NCBI GenBank assembly: GCA_964450355.1
Contig: CAYVDH010000001.1
Coordinates: 8,679-72,678, forward strand
Length of the DNA stretch: 64,000 nucleotides
Source: CAYVDH01 sp964450355
GTDB lineage: Bacteria; Bacteroidota; Bacteroidia; NS11-12g; UBA955
Direction: 5' to 3'
Part shown: piece by piece, positions 25,642 through 34,148 of the stretch
Layout: each line of letters starts with the position of its first letter
Position numbering within the stretch: position 1 is the stretch's first letter
Notes under the pieces: model-generated
What the model was told of the DNA's origin: nothing
What the model saw: only the letters and a program-made list of their open reading frames with translations
Databases searched by the model: none
Made by a program: the position numbers and the translations under genes

Positions 25642-26226
25642 TTACTTTTGCAGATAAGCTGCCTTTTCTTCAATTAATTTTTTAAGATTGATTAATGCAT
25701 ACCTCATTCTGCCCAGAGCAGTATTGATGCTACAATTGGTAATATCAGCAATTTCTTTAAAACTCATATCACCATAATGTCTGAGAATTAACACTTCTTT
25801 TTGGTCGTTAGGCAGCAATTTAATTAAATCTCTTAGGCCTTTTTTACATTGATTTTGGATGGCATTTTCTAAAGAGTTGTTTTCGGCAAATCTCATGTTT
25901 GTGAAAATATCTTCAGATTCCGTAGATGAAATGGTTGGCATTCTTTTTACTTTACGGAAATAATCCATAGCCAAATTACGAGCAATTCTGATTACCCAAG
26001 GTAAAAACTTACCACTTTCCTCGTATTTACCACCTTTAAGAGTATTTATAACCCTTAGAAATGTTTCTTGGAAAATGTCTTCAGCGATGTAGCGATCGTT
26101 TACTACCAAATTAATGGCGGTAAATACTTTAGTTTTGTAGCGATTAATGAGCATGTCCATGCATGCGTCATTTCCTGAGATGTAGAGTTCTATTAACTCT
26201 TCGTCATTTTTGTGATACCTGTTCAT
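25642..26226 (-). CDS. RNA polymerase sigma factor, ECF family
   Basis: 194 residues with sigma region 2 (NRYKTKVFTAINLVVNDRYIAEDIFQETFLRVINTL, including the DIFQETF core) and region 4 (LPNDQKEVLILRHYGDMSFKEIADITNCSINTALGRM, a typical helix-turn-helix). It belongs to the extracytoplasmic-function group and resembles the general RpoE-like sigma found widely in Bacteroidota. A cognate anti-sigma is not obvious, though the small gene at 25299 could qualify. The start has a strong Shine-Dalgarno sequence GGAGG with 7-base spacing, unusual for this phylum, in a structured leader (see separate entry). Confidence 0.95.
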   Translation of the reverse strand: MNRYHKNDEELIELYISGNDACMDMLINRYKTKVFTAINLVVNDRYIAEDIFQETFLRVINTLKGGKYEESGKFLPWVIRIARNLAMDYFRKVKRMPTISSTESEDIFTNMRFAENNSLENAIQNQCKKGLRDLIKLLPNDQKEVLILRHYGDMSFKEIADITNCSINTALGRMRYALINLKKLIEEKAAYLQK

Positions 26227-26306
26227 ACTAAAACCTCCATTTTTTTTAATTAAAGGCTGATTACCTTTGGTAAAATTTTTAACTATAGGCTAATTGTTTT
26301 AGTATG
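26223..26306 (-). promoter_or_regulatory. structured leader of the sigma factor gene
   Basis: Minus-strand leader: CATACTAAAAC (26306-26296) is the exact reverse complement of GTTTTAGTATG (26234-26224), which holds the spacer and start codon and the last G of the GGAGG (26238-26234 region). Pairing of the 11-base arms would hide the start site. Between them lie a small palindrome, TTACC-TTT-GGTAA (26261-26273), and two near-repeats of AGGCT(G/A)ATT. A five-codon frame (ATG GAG GTT TTA GTA TGA, 26240-26223) overlaps the sigma start as ATGA. The promoter was not located, so whether the left arm is transcribed is unknown. Confidence 0.5.
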
Positions 26307-26397
26307 TCTTTATTGTATAGGCAGGTGTATTTTTAACGAATTTAATTGCAATTTAAACCAAATAAATTTAATTTCCAAATTTATTTTCAAAATAAAT

Positions 26398-26428
26398 AAA
26401 AAAGGCCAGTGAAATTCACTGACCTTTT
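26398..26428 (-). terminator. rho-independent terminator after the peptidyl-prolyl isomerase gene
   Basis: AAAAGG-C-CAGTGAA and TTCACTG-A-CCTTTT form a stem with one mismatch and a tiny loop, and A/T runs on both flanks. It lies 23 bases after the stop of the isomerase gene. Confidence 0.75.
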
Positions 26429-26450
26429 AAATGTTTTTAATGATTATCTA

Positions 26451-28550
26451 TTAGTAATATTTGTATCTTTCGTCTTTTACTTTAGCTAGCTTTTTCAATG
26501 AACTAGAAATGGTTTCATACACTCTTGATTTTTGTGAACTGTACAAAGTCATTTTTCTATCTTTCAATGCATCTGTTTTTTCAGGTTTAGTAAATTGTTC
26601 GACATATATCACATGCACTCCATCGTTGCTGGCATATGGGCTTGAAAATGCTTTTTCTTTACATCCCATAATAAATCCTACAACTTTAGGGTCATTACCT
26701 GCTAATGGAACATTTCCAGAAGCAAACACAACACCTTCAAAAGGCTGAGCTATTGATTTCAAAGCTATGGCTAAATCCTCAGGAGATTTTGCTGTTTTTA
26801 ATGCTGCATTAAATTGTTCTTTTAATTTTTCAGCTTTTTTCTCTTTGGTAACAAGCTCCGTAACTTTATCTCTAACATCTTCAAGTGTAGCTGTTCCTTC
26901 TTTTCTTATGGCAGTAAGTTTGGCTACTATCAATTGATTTTCTAAACTAAACACTTCAGAAATGTCTCCTTTTTTAGTATCTTCATTGTACATCCATCTG
27001 ACAATTTCTTTTGCTTCACTAACACCTTCAAACGTACGAGCACTTTGTTTTATATTTTTTGCTACGCTTTTTGCAATTTTAAATTGATTGGTCATTTTTT
27101 CAAAATCTACTTTATTGTCTGTAAAACTCATTTTAAATTCTTGAGCTTTGTTATAAGCAGCATCTTCTGTATTTTTTAATGCCGAAATGGATTGACGAAC
27201 TTCAGCAAATTGAACTTGTTTATTTGAACGTGGATCTACCATTTTTAGAATAATTACTCCAAATAATTTTGAACTCAACACCGTAGCATCACCATTTTTC
27301 ATGTTTTTGATGGCTTTGTTTAAATCATCAGTTTGTTCTCCTTCACGGAACCAACCCATGTCATAAGCAGTCCTCAATTTACCTGTTTCAGATTGTTTGT
27401 TTAAATAATCCAATGCATTCGTAGAAGCTTTTAATTCTCCTAATAAAGCTCTTGCCCCTGCAACAGCAGCAGCAGTATCTGCTTTAGTTGTTCCATTTAC
27501 AGGCACTTCAGCTCTCACTAAGTGAACAAAACCTATGCTATCAGTTTTAACTTTTTTAACTTTAATTAAACTGTATCCTCCATTGTAATAGATAGGTCCC
27601 ATGACACTGTCAGTTGGGGAATTAAAAATCACATTTTCTACTTCTTTTGGATTTGAACCTCTTCTTACAAATTGATTGTTGTATGGTGTGTTGCTGCCTT
27701 TAACAGTCACAAAAAGTGAATCGTCTGTTGAAGAAGCAAATTCCGAAACCATGTTTTGCATGGATTCTTTAATATCAAGTGTATCTTCTTTAGATGGCAA
27801 TATTGGCCACATGGCAAATTCAATATCTCTGCTTGCATCTTGTTTGAACTCCTCTTTGTGTTTGTTTAAATAAGATTTTAAATCAGAGTCAGTAACTTTT
27901 ATGTCTTTGTCCTTGATGCTTACATAAGACAAAGTAACAGCCTTACCTTTGGCAGCTAATGTATTGCTATAAAATTCATCTTCAACATCTAATTTTGTTG
28001 CGTAATACGATTTTGAAACCAACGCATTGTATTTTTTACTTTTTGTTTCTAATACTACTTGTTCAATTAATCTGTCAAATTGTTTCATCAATTCCGGTCT
28101 TTTTTTAGCCACTTTTTCTTTGAAATCTATGACGTTTTTAGGATTAAACTCCGAACCTTGTTGTGAGAAATTTTGAACAATTACTGGGTGTGCGTCTTTG
28201 GAATACAATAATTTTTTAACTTCAGCATCAGATAAATCAATCCCTAATTTTTCATACTCCAAGTTCACAACTTTATTTTGAAAAAGCGAATTCCATACCA
28301 TGGTAGAGATTTGTTCTTTTGCTGCTTCGTCTATTGGTTGACCAGACTCTTCATACATTTTAATGGTTTGATTTAATTTGTTGTCAAATTCAACATAATT
28401 TATGTTTTTACCATAAATGCTCCCTACATTTCCATCGTTGGATCTTGACCTGTTACTAGTTAAATAATCACTAATTACAAACAAAAACAATGAACCTAAA
28501 ACGATAAAAAGTACCAATCCAGATCTGCGTAACTTATTTAATATTGCCAT
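26451..28550 (-). CDS. periplasmic peptidyl-prolyl isomerase, PpiD/SurA type
   Basis: 699 residues. One N-terminal membrane anchor (LVLFIVLGSLFLFVISDYL, about 13-31) is followed by a SurA/PpiD-like chaperone region (residues 35-230) with EFDNKLNQTIKMYEESG and VVNLEYEKLGIDLSDAEVK. A parvulin-type domain is centred near residues 290-345 (FVRRGSNPKEVENVIFNSP, GPIYYNGGYSLIKVKKV). It probably assists folding of exported outer-membrane proteins from the inner membrane. A second, weaker parvulin-like region may follow. It is encoded alone, with a terminator. Confidence 0.88.
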   Translation of the reverse strand: MAILNKLRRSGLVLFIVLGSLFLFVISDYLTSNRSRSNDGNVGSIYGKNINYVEFDNKLNQTIKMYEESGQPIDEAAKEQISTMVWNSLFQNKVVNLEYEKLGIDLSDAEVKKLLYSKDAHPVIVQNFSQQGSEFNPKNVIDFKEKVAKKRPELMKQFDRLIEQVVLETKSKKYNALVSKSYYATKLDVEDEFYSNTLAAKGKAVTLSYVSIKDKDIKVTDSDLKSYLNKHKEEFKQDASRDIEFAMWPILPSKEDTLDIKESMQNMVSEFASSTDDSLFVTVKGSNTPYNNQFVRRGSNPKEVENVIFNSPTDSVMGPIYYNGGYSLIKVKKVKTDSIGFVHLVRAEVPVNGTTKADTAAAVAGARALLGELKASTNALDYLNKQSETGKLRTAYDMGWFREGEQTDDLNKAIKNMKNGDATVLSSKLFGVIILKMVDPRSNKQVQFAEVRQSISALKNTEDAAYNKAQEFKMSFTDNKVDFEKMTNQFKIAKSVAKNIKQSARTFEGVSEAKEIVRWMYNEDTKKGDISEVFSLENQLIVAKLTAIRKEGTATLEDVRDKVTELVTKEKKAEKLKEQFNAALKTAKSPEDLAIALKSIAQPFEGVVFASGNVPLAGNDPKVVGFIMGCKEKAFSSPYASNDGVHVIYVEQFTKPEKTDALKDRKMTLYSSQKSRVYETISSSLKKLAKVKDERYKYY

Positions 28551-28660
28551 ATTTTTTTAAAAAGAAGTGCAAAATAATAGTTTTAATGCCTAATTCACAA
28601 ACTTATCTGTAATTTTATTGTCTTTTTTACGTTTAAGCATATAAAATCGAAATAATAGAA

Positions 28661-29251
28661 ATGAAAAAATTAGCTATTTTGTTATTAATCAATCTTTTTC
28701 TACACCCAACCTATGGAATCAAGAAAGATTCTGTTTTAGTGTTGTTTGTATATGGTTCAAAGCCATTAACGTCTGGTGAGGAAAAATGGTTTGGAGGAAT
28801 TCACGGAGGACATGTCAGTATTCAATATAAAAACAAATTTATTAGTTTTATTCCCAATGATGGGTTTCATTACATCAGCAAAAAAAACAAAAAATCAGCA
28901 TTTGTCATTGAAGAAGAAAACTATTTTGTATTTGACACCACCAATAGCCGGTATTTAATCATTAGCATTCCTGTGGATAGCATTCAAAAAGCCAAACTTG
29001 ATTCCGTATGTGAACAGCGTTTAAAAGACCCTGTTTATGATTATGCCTTCATTGGAATGAGATGTGCCTCAGCGGCATACGAACTTTTATCTGCTGCAGG
29101 CATCTATAAAACAAAGCGTTTAGGCACTTTAAAAAGAAAATATTTTTACCCAAAATTACTTCGTAAAAAAATGATTAAAGAAGCAAAATTAAACCATTGG
29201 CACATGGTATATCGAAAAGGCAAAACAAGTAGAAAGTGGGAAAAAGATTAA
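28661..29251 (+). CDS. exported protein, possible permuted NlpC/P60-like enzyme
   Basis: 196 residues with a signal peptide (LAILLLINLFLHPTYG). Two conserved-looking motifs stand out: GGIHGGHVSIQYKN near residue 44 and YAFIGMRCASAAYELLSAAG near residue 128. The order, histidine first and cysteine later followed by a helix, is that of permuted papain-like folds (YiiX/LRAT type), which include amidases, peptidases and acyltransferases. The basic C-terminus (RKGKTSRKWEKD) is notable. The assignment is inference from motif order. The stop overlaps that of the ABC-F gene. Confidence 0.65.
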   Translation: MKKLAILLLINLFLHPTYGIKKDSVLVLFVYGSKPLTSGEEKWFGGIHGGHVSIQYKNKFISFIPNDGFHYISKKNKKSAFVIEEENYFVFDTTNSRYLIISIPVDSIQKAKLDSVCEQRLKDPVYDYAFIGMRCASAAYELLSAAGIYKTKRLGTLKRKYFYPKLLRKKMIKEAKLNHWHMVYRKGKTSRKWEKD

Positions 29252-31113
29252 TCCAATTCGCTTAATTCAAGCCATCTCATGGTTTTAATCTCTATGTCTT
29301 TATTGATTTGTTCTAATTTTGCAGCCCATTCTGCAATGGTTACATGGCTTTCGGAACCTGTTTCTAGTTTCTTTTCAAAATCCAATTTTAAATTCTCCAA
29401 CTCATTTAATTCTTTTTCTATTTGATTGAATTCTTGCAGTTCTTTGAAGCTCTTTTTTATTTTCTTAGTGCCATTTTCTTTATTTTCTATGGGTTTTATT
29501 TCTTTTTCAGGTTCTTGTTTTACCTTTTCTGATGCTGCTTGTTCCATTCTTAAATCAGAATAGTTTCCATAAAAGTCTTTTATCACCCCATTTTCTTCAA
29601 ACACAAAAAGGTGCTCTACTAAATTGTCCATAAAATATCTATCGTGAGAAACAAGCACAAGACAACCTTTGTAATCGTTTAAAAAATCTTCAAGTACATT
29701 TAAAGTATCTATATCTAAATCGTTGGTTGGTTCATCTAAAATTAAAAAATTAGGATTTGAAACCAATACTTTTAGCAATTGTAATCTTTTTTTTTCACCA
29801 CCACTTAATTTGCTGATGGGAGTGTGTTGCATGGAAGGAGGAAACAAGAACATTTCTAACAATTTAGCTACACTTACTTCATCGCCATTACCCAGCACTA
29901 CATATTCTGCTATGGCTTTAACTTCATCAATGATTCTGTTGGAATAATTAAGCAACTCATTTTGCTGAGTAAAATATCCTAAATTCAAGGTTGGCCCATG
30001 CACTATAGAGCCTTTATTAGGATTTATTTTTTGAGTCAATAAATTCAAGAAAGTGGATTTGCCTATTCCATTTTTCCCTATGATGCCAATTCTATCTTTT
30101 TTATTAAATAAATACGTAAAATCATTCACTATTGGTAAATCTTTGTATGAAAATGAGACATTGTTCATTTCTATCACTTTATTTCCCAACCTGGTTGCTT
30201 CAACATTGATTTCTACTTTCGATTCTGTATTTGCTTGGCTAACTTTGTCTTTTAAATCATAAAATGCTTCAATTCTGCTTTTCGATTTTGTACCTCTAGC
30301 TTTAGGCATTTTTCTCATCCACTCAAGTTCTTTCAACATGAGCAATCGGGCTTTGGACATTTCAATTTTTTCATTGGCTTTTCTTGCCGATTTATTTTCT
30401 AGAAACTTAGCATAATTGCCGTTGTGATGGTATAATTTGCCCCCATCCAATTCAATGATTTGTGTGGCTACATTGTCTAAAAAATACCTATCGTGGGTAA
30501 TCATCAACAACGTTATAGAATGTGACTTTAACAACACTTCAAGCCATTCAATTGCTTCCAAATCTAAATGGTTGGTGGGCTCATCTAACAACAGCAAATC
30601 GGGCTTAAACAATATCATTTTAGCTAATGCTACGCGTTTTCTTTGTCCACCACTCAATGATTGATTTAATAATTTGATGTTGTGAATGCCCAGCTTAGAT
30701 AATACCTGTGCTACTAATTTATCAAAATCCCAAGCTTCATATTCTTCCATTTTTTCCAGTAGATATTGCATTTTATCTGCAGGAAAATCATCATTTAAAA
30801 TGGCCATATCGTATTGTTTAATGATGGACAATACGGGATTATCATCTCCATAAATGGTTTGTTCAATGGTTTTTTGCAAATCCAGTTCGGGGTCTTGTGC
30901 CAAATAAGCAACAGTTGCTTGGTTAGAAAAGGCAACATTTCCATTGTCTTGTTTTTCGATTCCAGCTATGATTTTAAGTAAAGTTGTTTTCCCTGCTCCA
31001 TTGGCACCTACCAATGCCATTTTATCACCTTTGCTAAGTCCAAAGTGTATGTCGTTAAACAACCATTTATCAGAATAAGATTTTGAGAGATTATCTACAG
31101 AAAGTAAGTTCAT
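29248..31113 (-). CDS. ABC-F family ATPase
   Basis: 621 residues with two ABC domains and no membrane segments. First: ALVGANGAGKTTLLKIIAG, SGGQRKRVALAK, LLLDEPTNHLD. Second: GIIGKNGIGKSTFLNLL, SGGEKKRLQLLK, LILDEPTNDLD. A positively charged linker sits between them, and a C-terminal coiled coil of about 70 residues (KKSFKELQEFNQIEKELNEL onward) marks the Uup-like subgroup. ABC-F proteins act on ribosomes, and Uup also affects DNA recombination intermediates. It has its own promoter. Confidence 0.92.
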   Translation of the reverse strand: MNLLSVDNLSKSYSDKWLFNDIHFGLSKGDKMALVGANGAGKTTLLKIIAGIEKQDNGNVAFSNQATVAYLAQDPELDLQKTIEQTIYGDDNPVLSIIKQYDMAILNDDFPADKMQYLLEKMEEYEAWDFDKLVAQVLSKLGIHNIKLLNQSLSGGQRKRVALAKMILFKPDLLLLDEPTNHLDLEAIEWLEVLLKSHSITLLMITHDRYFLDNVATQIIELDGGKLYHHNGNYAKFLENKSARKANEKIEMSKARLLMLKELEWMRKMPKARGTKSKSRIEAFYDLKDKVSQANTESKVEINVEATRLGNKVIEMNNVSFSYKDLPIVNDFTYLFNKKDRIGIIGKNGIGKSTFLNLLTQKINPNKGSIVHGPTLNLGYFTQQNELLNYSNRIIDEVKAIAEYVVLGNGDEVSVAKLLEMFLFPPSMQHTPISKLSGGEKKRLQLLKVLVSNPNFLILDEPTNDLDIDTLNVLEDFLNDYKGCLVLVSHDRYFMDNLVEHLFVFEENGVIKDFYGNYSDLRMEQAASEKVKQEPEKEIKPIENKENGTKKIKKSFKELQEFNQIEKELNELENLKLDFEKKLETGSESHVTIAEWAAKLEQINKDIEIKTMRWLELSELD

Positions 31114-31125
31114 TGTTAAAGCTTA

Positions 31126-31133
31126 CAAAAATA
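31126..31133 (-). promoter_or_regulatory. -7 promoter element of the ABC-F gene
   Basis: Minus strand TATTTTTG, a perfect TAnnTTTG match, 12 bases before the ATG at 31113. The region where a -33 box should lie is occupied by the palindrome at 31138-31160. Confidence 0.6.
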
Positions 31134-31137
31134 GAAC

Positions 31138-31160
31138 TTTAACAGTACATATCTGTTAAA
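31138..31160. repeat. perfect 8-7-8 palindrome upstream of the ABC-F gene
   Basis: TTTAACAG at 31138-31145 and CTGTTAAA at 31153-31160 with a 7-base spacer. It lies 8 bases after the last gene of the oxidase operon and just upstream of the ABC-F promoter element. It may be an operator or a weak terminator; there is no clean T-run. Confidence 0.6.
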
Positions 31161-31168
31161 TTAAAGGA

Positions 31169-31558
31169 TTAATAATACTCCTTTTTGAACTTGCGGTGTG
31201 GCGAAATGAGGTACAACAACAATATTCGTGAATACCTAAACAAAACAGGAGTTAACAACAACACCAATGAAATGATGCCTATGACAATTTTTGTAAAACT
31301 CCAATCAGCATTGATAGCAATGATTCCGAACACTATCATCAATGCTGTACTAAAACCATAACTGATGTACATTGCCCCCCAATAAAACCCTGTTTCATGT
31401 TCAAATTGCAATTGACAATGTGGGCAATTGGTGTTGGTTTTCATGAATTCAAACACATTAAACAACGATTTTTGGAACACATTTCCTTTTCTGCATCTTG
31501 GGCATTTACAAGCCAATATGCTGACGAATGCCGAAGGAGGATTAGCTATTTCACTCAT
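31169..31558 (-). CDS. DUF983 membrane protein with zinc-finger-like motif
   Basis: 129 residues. The N-terminus has two CxxC pairs (CKCPRCRKGNVF and NCPHCQLQF), followed by ETGFYWGAMYISYGFS and two or three membrane helices. This is the DUF983 family, frequently found with cytochrome oxidase assembly genes, as here. A role in oxidase biogenesis is inferred from context. It overlaps the preceding gene by 8 bases and is last in the operon. Confidence 0.85.
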   Translation of the reverse strand: MSEIANPPSAFVSILACKCPRCRKGNVFQKSLFNVFEFMKTNTNCPHCQLQFEHETGFYWGAMYISYGFSTALMIVFGIIAINADWSFTKIVIGIISLVLLLTPVLFRYSRILLLYLISPHRKFKKEYY

Positions 31559-31790
31559 GACTTGTAGCTAAATTTTGTTTGTAATTTTTATACCATAAAT
31601 AACCAACAACAGCTGCAATGACATATACTGTACCCAGCAACATCAATATTCCTATGTTTAAACCATTTCCAACACTTTTGGTTTGCAAAGTCCTGCTGCT
31701 TTCAACACTAGCTTTACACATTGGGCATTGAGCTATGGCATTGGTGACTGTTAAAAACAAAATAAAAACACTTAAGCTAATTTTTTTCAT
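31551..31790 (-). CDS. small membrane protein with CPMC motif
   Basis: 79 residues: signal peptide (SLSVFILFLTVTNAIAQ), then CPMCKAS at the mature N-terminus, and one C-terminal membrane helix (LMLLGTVYVIAAVVGYLWY). The CxxC facing the periplasm could bind metal or shuttle electrons. It recurs in Bacteroidota oxidase loci as far as I recall, without assigned function. It is embedded in the oxidase operon, 6 bases after the DUF420 gene. Confidence 0.75.
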   Translation of the reverse strand: MKKISLSVFILFLTVTNAIAQCPMCKASVESSRTLQTKSVGNGLNIGILMLLGTVYVIAAVVGYLWYKNYKQNLATSHE

Positions 31791-31796
31791 TTTTTA

Positions 31797-32330
31797 TTAA
31801 TTTGGGTAATAAGGTGAAATCATTAAATACACAATAACACCGGTGATAGAAACATAAAACCAGATAGGCCATACGTATTTAGTCATTTTTTTATGCTTGC
31901 TGTACTCTCCAGTTAAACCTCTGTAAACAGTATATAAAATAAATGGGAGAATGACTCCAGCCAGCACAATGTGTGAAATAAGCAATATGAAATACAATGT
32001 TTTATACTCACCAAGGTAACTGGTTTCTGCTGTAGTAAAATGGTATAACACATAAGTTATTAAAAACAAAATGGAAAACAAAACAGCAAGCAACATGATG
32101 TTTTGATGAATTTGAAATCTTTTTTGTTTCACTGCAATTAATCCTAATAACAACAAAACACTAACAATGGAGTTTAAAATGGCGCTGATCAAAGGAAACA
32201 CATGAGTATCAAACCCAAAATCTACATCCAATTTGTACCTTCTCATCATGGTTACTAGTCCAAACACAACAATAGATAACGCAATGATGACAATGTTTGC
32301 TAGCTTATCGTTTTTTTGTATTATTTTCAT
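31797..32330 (-). CDS. DUF420 membrane protein, oxidase-associated
   Basis: 177 residues with five hydrophobic segments. The block DTHVFPLISAILNSIVSVLLLLG and the histidines of QIHQNIMLLAV, YHFTTAET and LLISHIVLAG match DUF420, a family near cytochrome oxidase and SCO genes (CtaM-like in Firmicutes). It probably supports oxidase assembly. It overlaps the sco gene by 4 bases. Confidence 0.85.
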   Translation of the reverse strand: MKIIQKNDKLANIVIIALSIVVFGLVTMMRRYKLDVDFGFDTHVFPLISAILNSIVSVLLLLGLIAVKQKRFQIHQNIMLLAVLFSILFLITYVLYHFTTAETSYLGEYKTLYFILLISHIVLAGVILPFILYTVYRGLTGEYSKHKKMTKYVWPIWFYVSITGVIVYLMISPYYPN

Positions 32331-32992
32331 TTTTTATATTCCAATTTAAGTGCTCTAACAGCGTCTATAATTTCTTTTTTGTCTGCTTGACCCCCAGTTT
32401 CAAATACCCCTCTTACTCTTCTTAAACGATCCACCAATACAATTTGTTCACTGTGAAACAATCCTTGATGACCAGCATCAGCTCCTGGTATTTTAAAGCT
32501 GAATTCTGCTAAATTGTATATTGTTTTTTTATTGCCAGTTAGGAATTGCCATTGTGGGAATTTTACGTTAAAAGATTTAGCATATTGTCTGAGCACTGCT
32601 GGTGAATCGTTAGCAGGGTCAACAGTAAAGCTTAAAAACCTGATGGCAGTATCTTTTTCAAATTCGGTATAAATATGTTGTGCAATAAAGCCATTCATTT
32701 TAGGACAAGTTGTTTGGCAGGTGCTGAAAAAGAAATTAGCTAAATAAATGTGATTCCCTATTGAATTTAAAGTGGTAGAATCCCCATTTTGATTTACTAA
32801 TTTAAAATTGCTAATGGTGTGGAATATGGTATCTCCTTTGGGAGTAATTTCTATATCAAATAAAATAGGGAGTTTTTTGCTGTAATGTTTCCCTGTTTTA
32901 TTGATCATTACCCAAATGATAGGTACAACTAGCAATAAAAACAAAAAACCCAATACTTTCCAGGTTGGGTTTTTTTTAAATTCGGTATTCAT
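32327..32992 (-). CDS. SCO1/SenC copper chaperone
   Basis: 221 residues. A membrane anchor at 12-30 is followed by a thioredoxin fold with the copper-binding CxxxC (FSTCQTTCPKMN, Cys 92 and 96) and the distal histidine in GHQGLFHSEQIVLVDR. It delivers copper to the CuA site of cytochrome c oxidase subunit II in the periplasm. It lies in the oxidase operon between cox4 and the DUF420 gene. Confidence 0.93.
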   Translation of the reverse strand: MNTEFKKNPTWKVLGFLFLLLVVPIIWVMINKTGKHYSKKLPILFDIEITPKGDTIFHTISNFKLVNQNGDSTTLNSIGNHIYLANFFFSTCQTTCPKMNGFIAQHIYTEFEKDTAIRFLSFTVDPANDSPAVLRQYAKSFNVKFPQWQFLTGNKKTIYNLAEFSFKIPGADAGHQGLFHSEQIVLVDRLRRVRGVFETGGQADKKEIIDAVRALKLEYKK

Positions 32993-32997
32993 TGATT

Positions 32998-33345
32998 TTA
33001 ATTGTTAAGGCTCACGTAGTGACCTTCGAGTAACAGTAACCAAACCAAATAACTAATAAACAATATGGCTGGTAAAATAAGCATGTATCTTAAAAACTTT
33101 TTCTCATAATTTAAGTGCATAAAAATACCAACAATTAATACTGCTTTTACAATTCCAAAAGCTATGAATATGATGTTGCGAAACAAACTAGCTTCAGCAG
33201 CAAAATAAATAATAAAGTCAACAATGGTGATGGCTAAAAGAATCCAAAATGTTCTCCATAGACTTTTAGTACCATGAGATTCAGGGTGAGGTATATAGGT
33301 TTCTGGAATGTATTCTCCTTCGGTTGTATGATGATGATTGCTCAT
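32998..33345 (-). CDS. cytochrome c oxidase subunit IV family protein
   Basis: 115 residues with a histidine-rich start (MSNHHHTTEGEY) and three membrane helices (LWRTFWILLAITIVDFIIYF, IIFIAFGIVKAVLIVGIFMHL, YMLILPAILFISYLVWLLLL). The KAVLIVGIFMHLNYEKKF block is typical of the prokaryotic subunit IV (caa3-Cox4/CyoD) family, an accessory subunit of aa3/caa3 oxidases. Confidence 0.88.
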   Translation of the reverse strand: MSNHHHTTEGEYIPETYIPHPESHGTKSLWRTFWILLAITIVDFIIYFAAEASLFRNIIFIAFGIVKAVLIVGIFMHLNYEKKFLRYMLILPAILFISYLVWLLLLEGHYVSLNN

Positions 33346-33371
33346 ATAATTTTATTTTTATTGAATGATGA

Positions 33372-34124
33372 TTAAATTAAATAATAGAATGTGAAAACGA
33401 AAACCCATACTAAATCAACAAAGTGCCAGTATAAACCTACTTTTTCTACCATTTCATAATGACCTCTGCGCTCGTAGGTTCCGCCAATGACGTTCAGCCA
33501 AATGATGATGTTAATTACAACTCCACTTAAAACGTGAAATCCATGGAAGCCTGTAACTATAAAGAATAAGGCTGCAAATGGCACTGGACCTGCTTGTCTA
33601 TCAGTAGGCAACCAATGAACATGGCTTCCAAAACTCAATGAATTAGCTTTATTAACCCCATCAGCAGTAAAACCAAAATTATTGGAAAACAATCTTCCAC
33701 CTTCTCCTATAAATTGTGACCACTCCCAAGCTTGACAACCCAAGAAAGCTAAACCTCCTATGATGGTTAAAAACATGTATAAAGTCACTTGATATTTATC
33801 TTTTCTGTGTCCTGCTTCTACTGCTAGAACCATGGTTACGGATGATATAATCAAAATCAAGGTCATGACACTAACAAACAGCAAAGGCAAATGCAAACCA
33901 TGAAGTAAAGGAAAATGATTAAACACTGTTGCTGGATCAGGCCAAGGAGTAATGGAACCTCCATAACTGAATCTGATGGCTCCATAACCAACAAGCAATG
34001 AAGAAAAAGTAAAAGCATCGGATAAAAGGAAAATCCACATCATTAATTTTCCATAGCTTACCTTAAAGGGGGACTTACCGCCTTCCCAAATTGATGTTTC
34101 GTCTATTGTAGTAGTATTTGACAT
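33372..34124 (-). CDS. cytochrome c oxidase subunit III
   Basis: 250 residues with five or six membrane helices. Key blocks: SDAFTFSSLLVGYGAIR, EWSQFIGEGGRLFSNNFG, FFIVTGFHGFHVLSGVVINI, and the C-terminal GLYWHFVDLVWVFVFTFYYLI. The last two are diagnostic for heme-copper oxidase subunit III. A second, shorter subunit III-like gene precedes it. Confidence 0.95.
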   Translation of the reverse strand: MSNTTTIDETSIWEGGKSPFKVSYGKLMMWIFLLSDAFTFSSLLVGYGAIRFSYGGSITPWPDPATVFNHFPLLHGLHLPLLFVSVMTLILIISSVTMVLAVEAGHRKDKYQVTLYMFLTIIGGLAFLGCQAWEWSQFIGEGGRLFSNNFGFTADGVNKANSLSFGSHVHWLPTDRQAGPVPFAALFFIVTGFHGFHVLSGVVINIIIWLNVIGGTYERRGHYEMVEKVGLYWHFVDLVWVFVFTFYYLI

Positions 34125-34148
34125 TTAAATTTTAAAATTTTGTAATAA

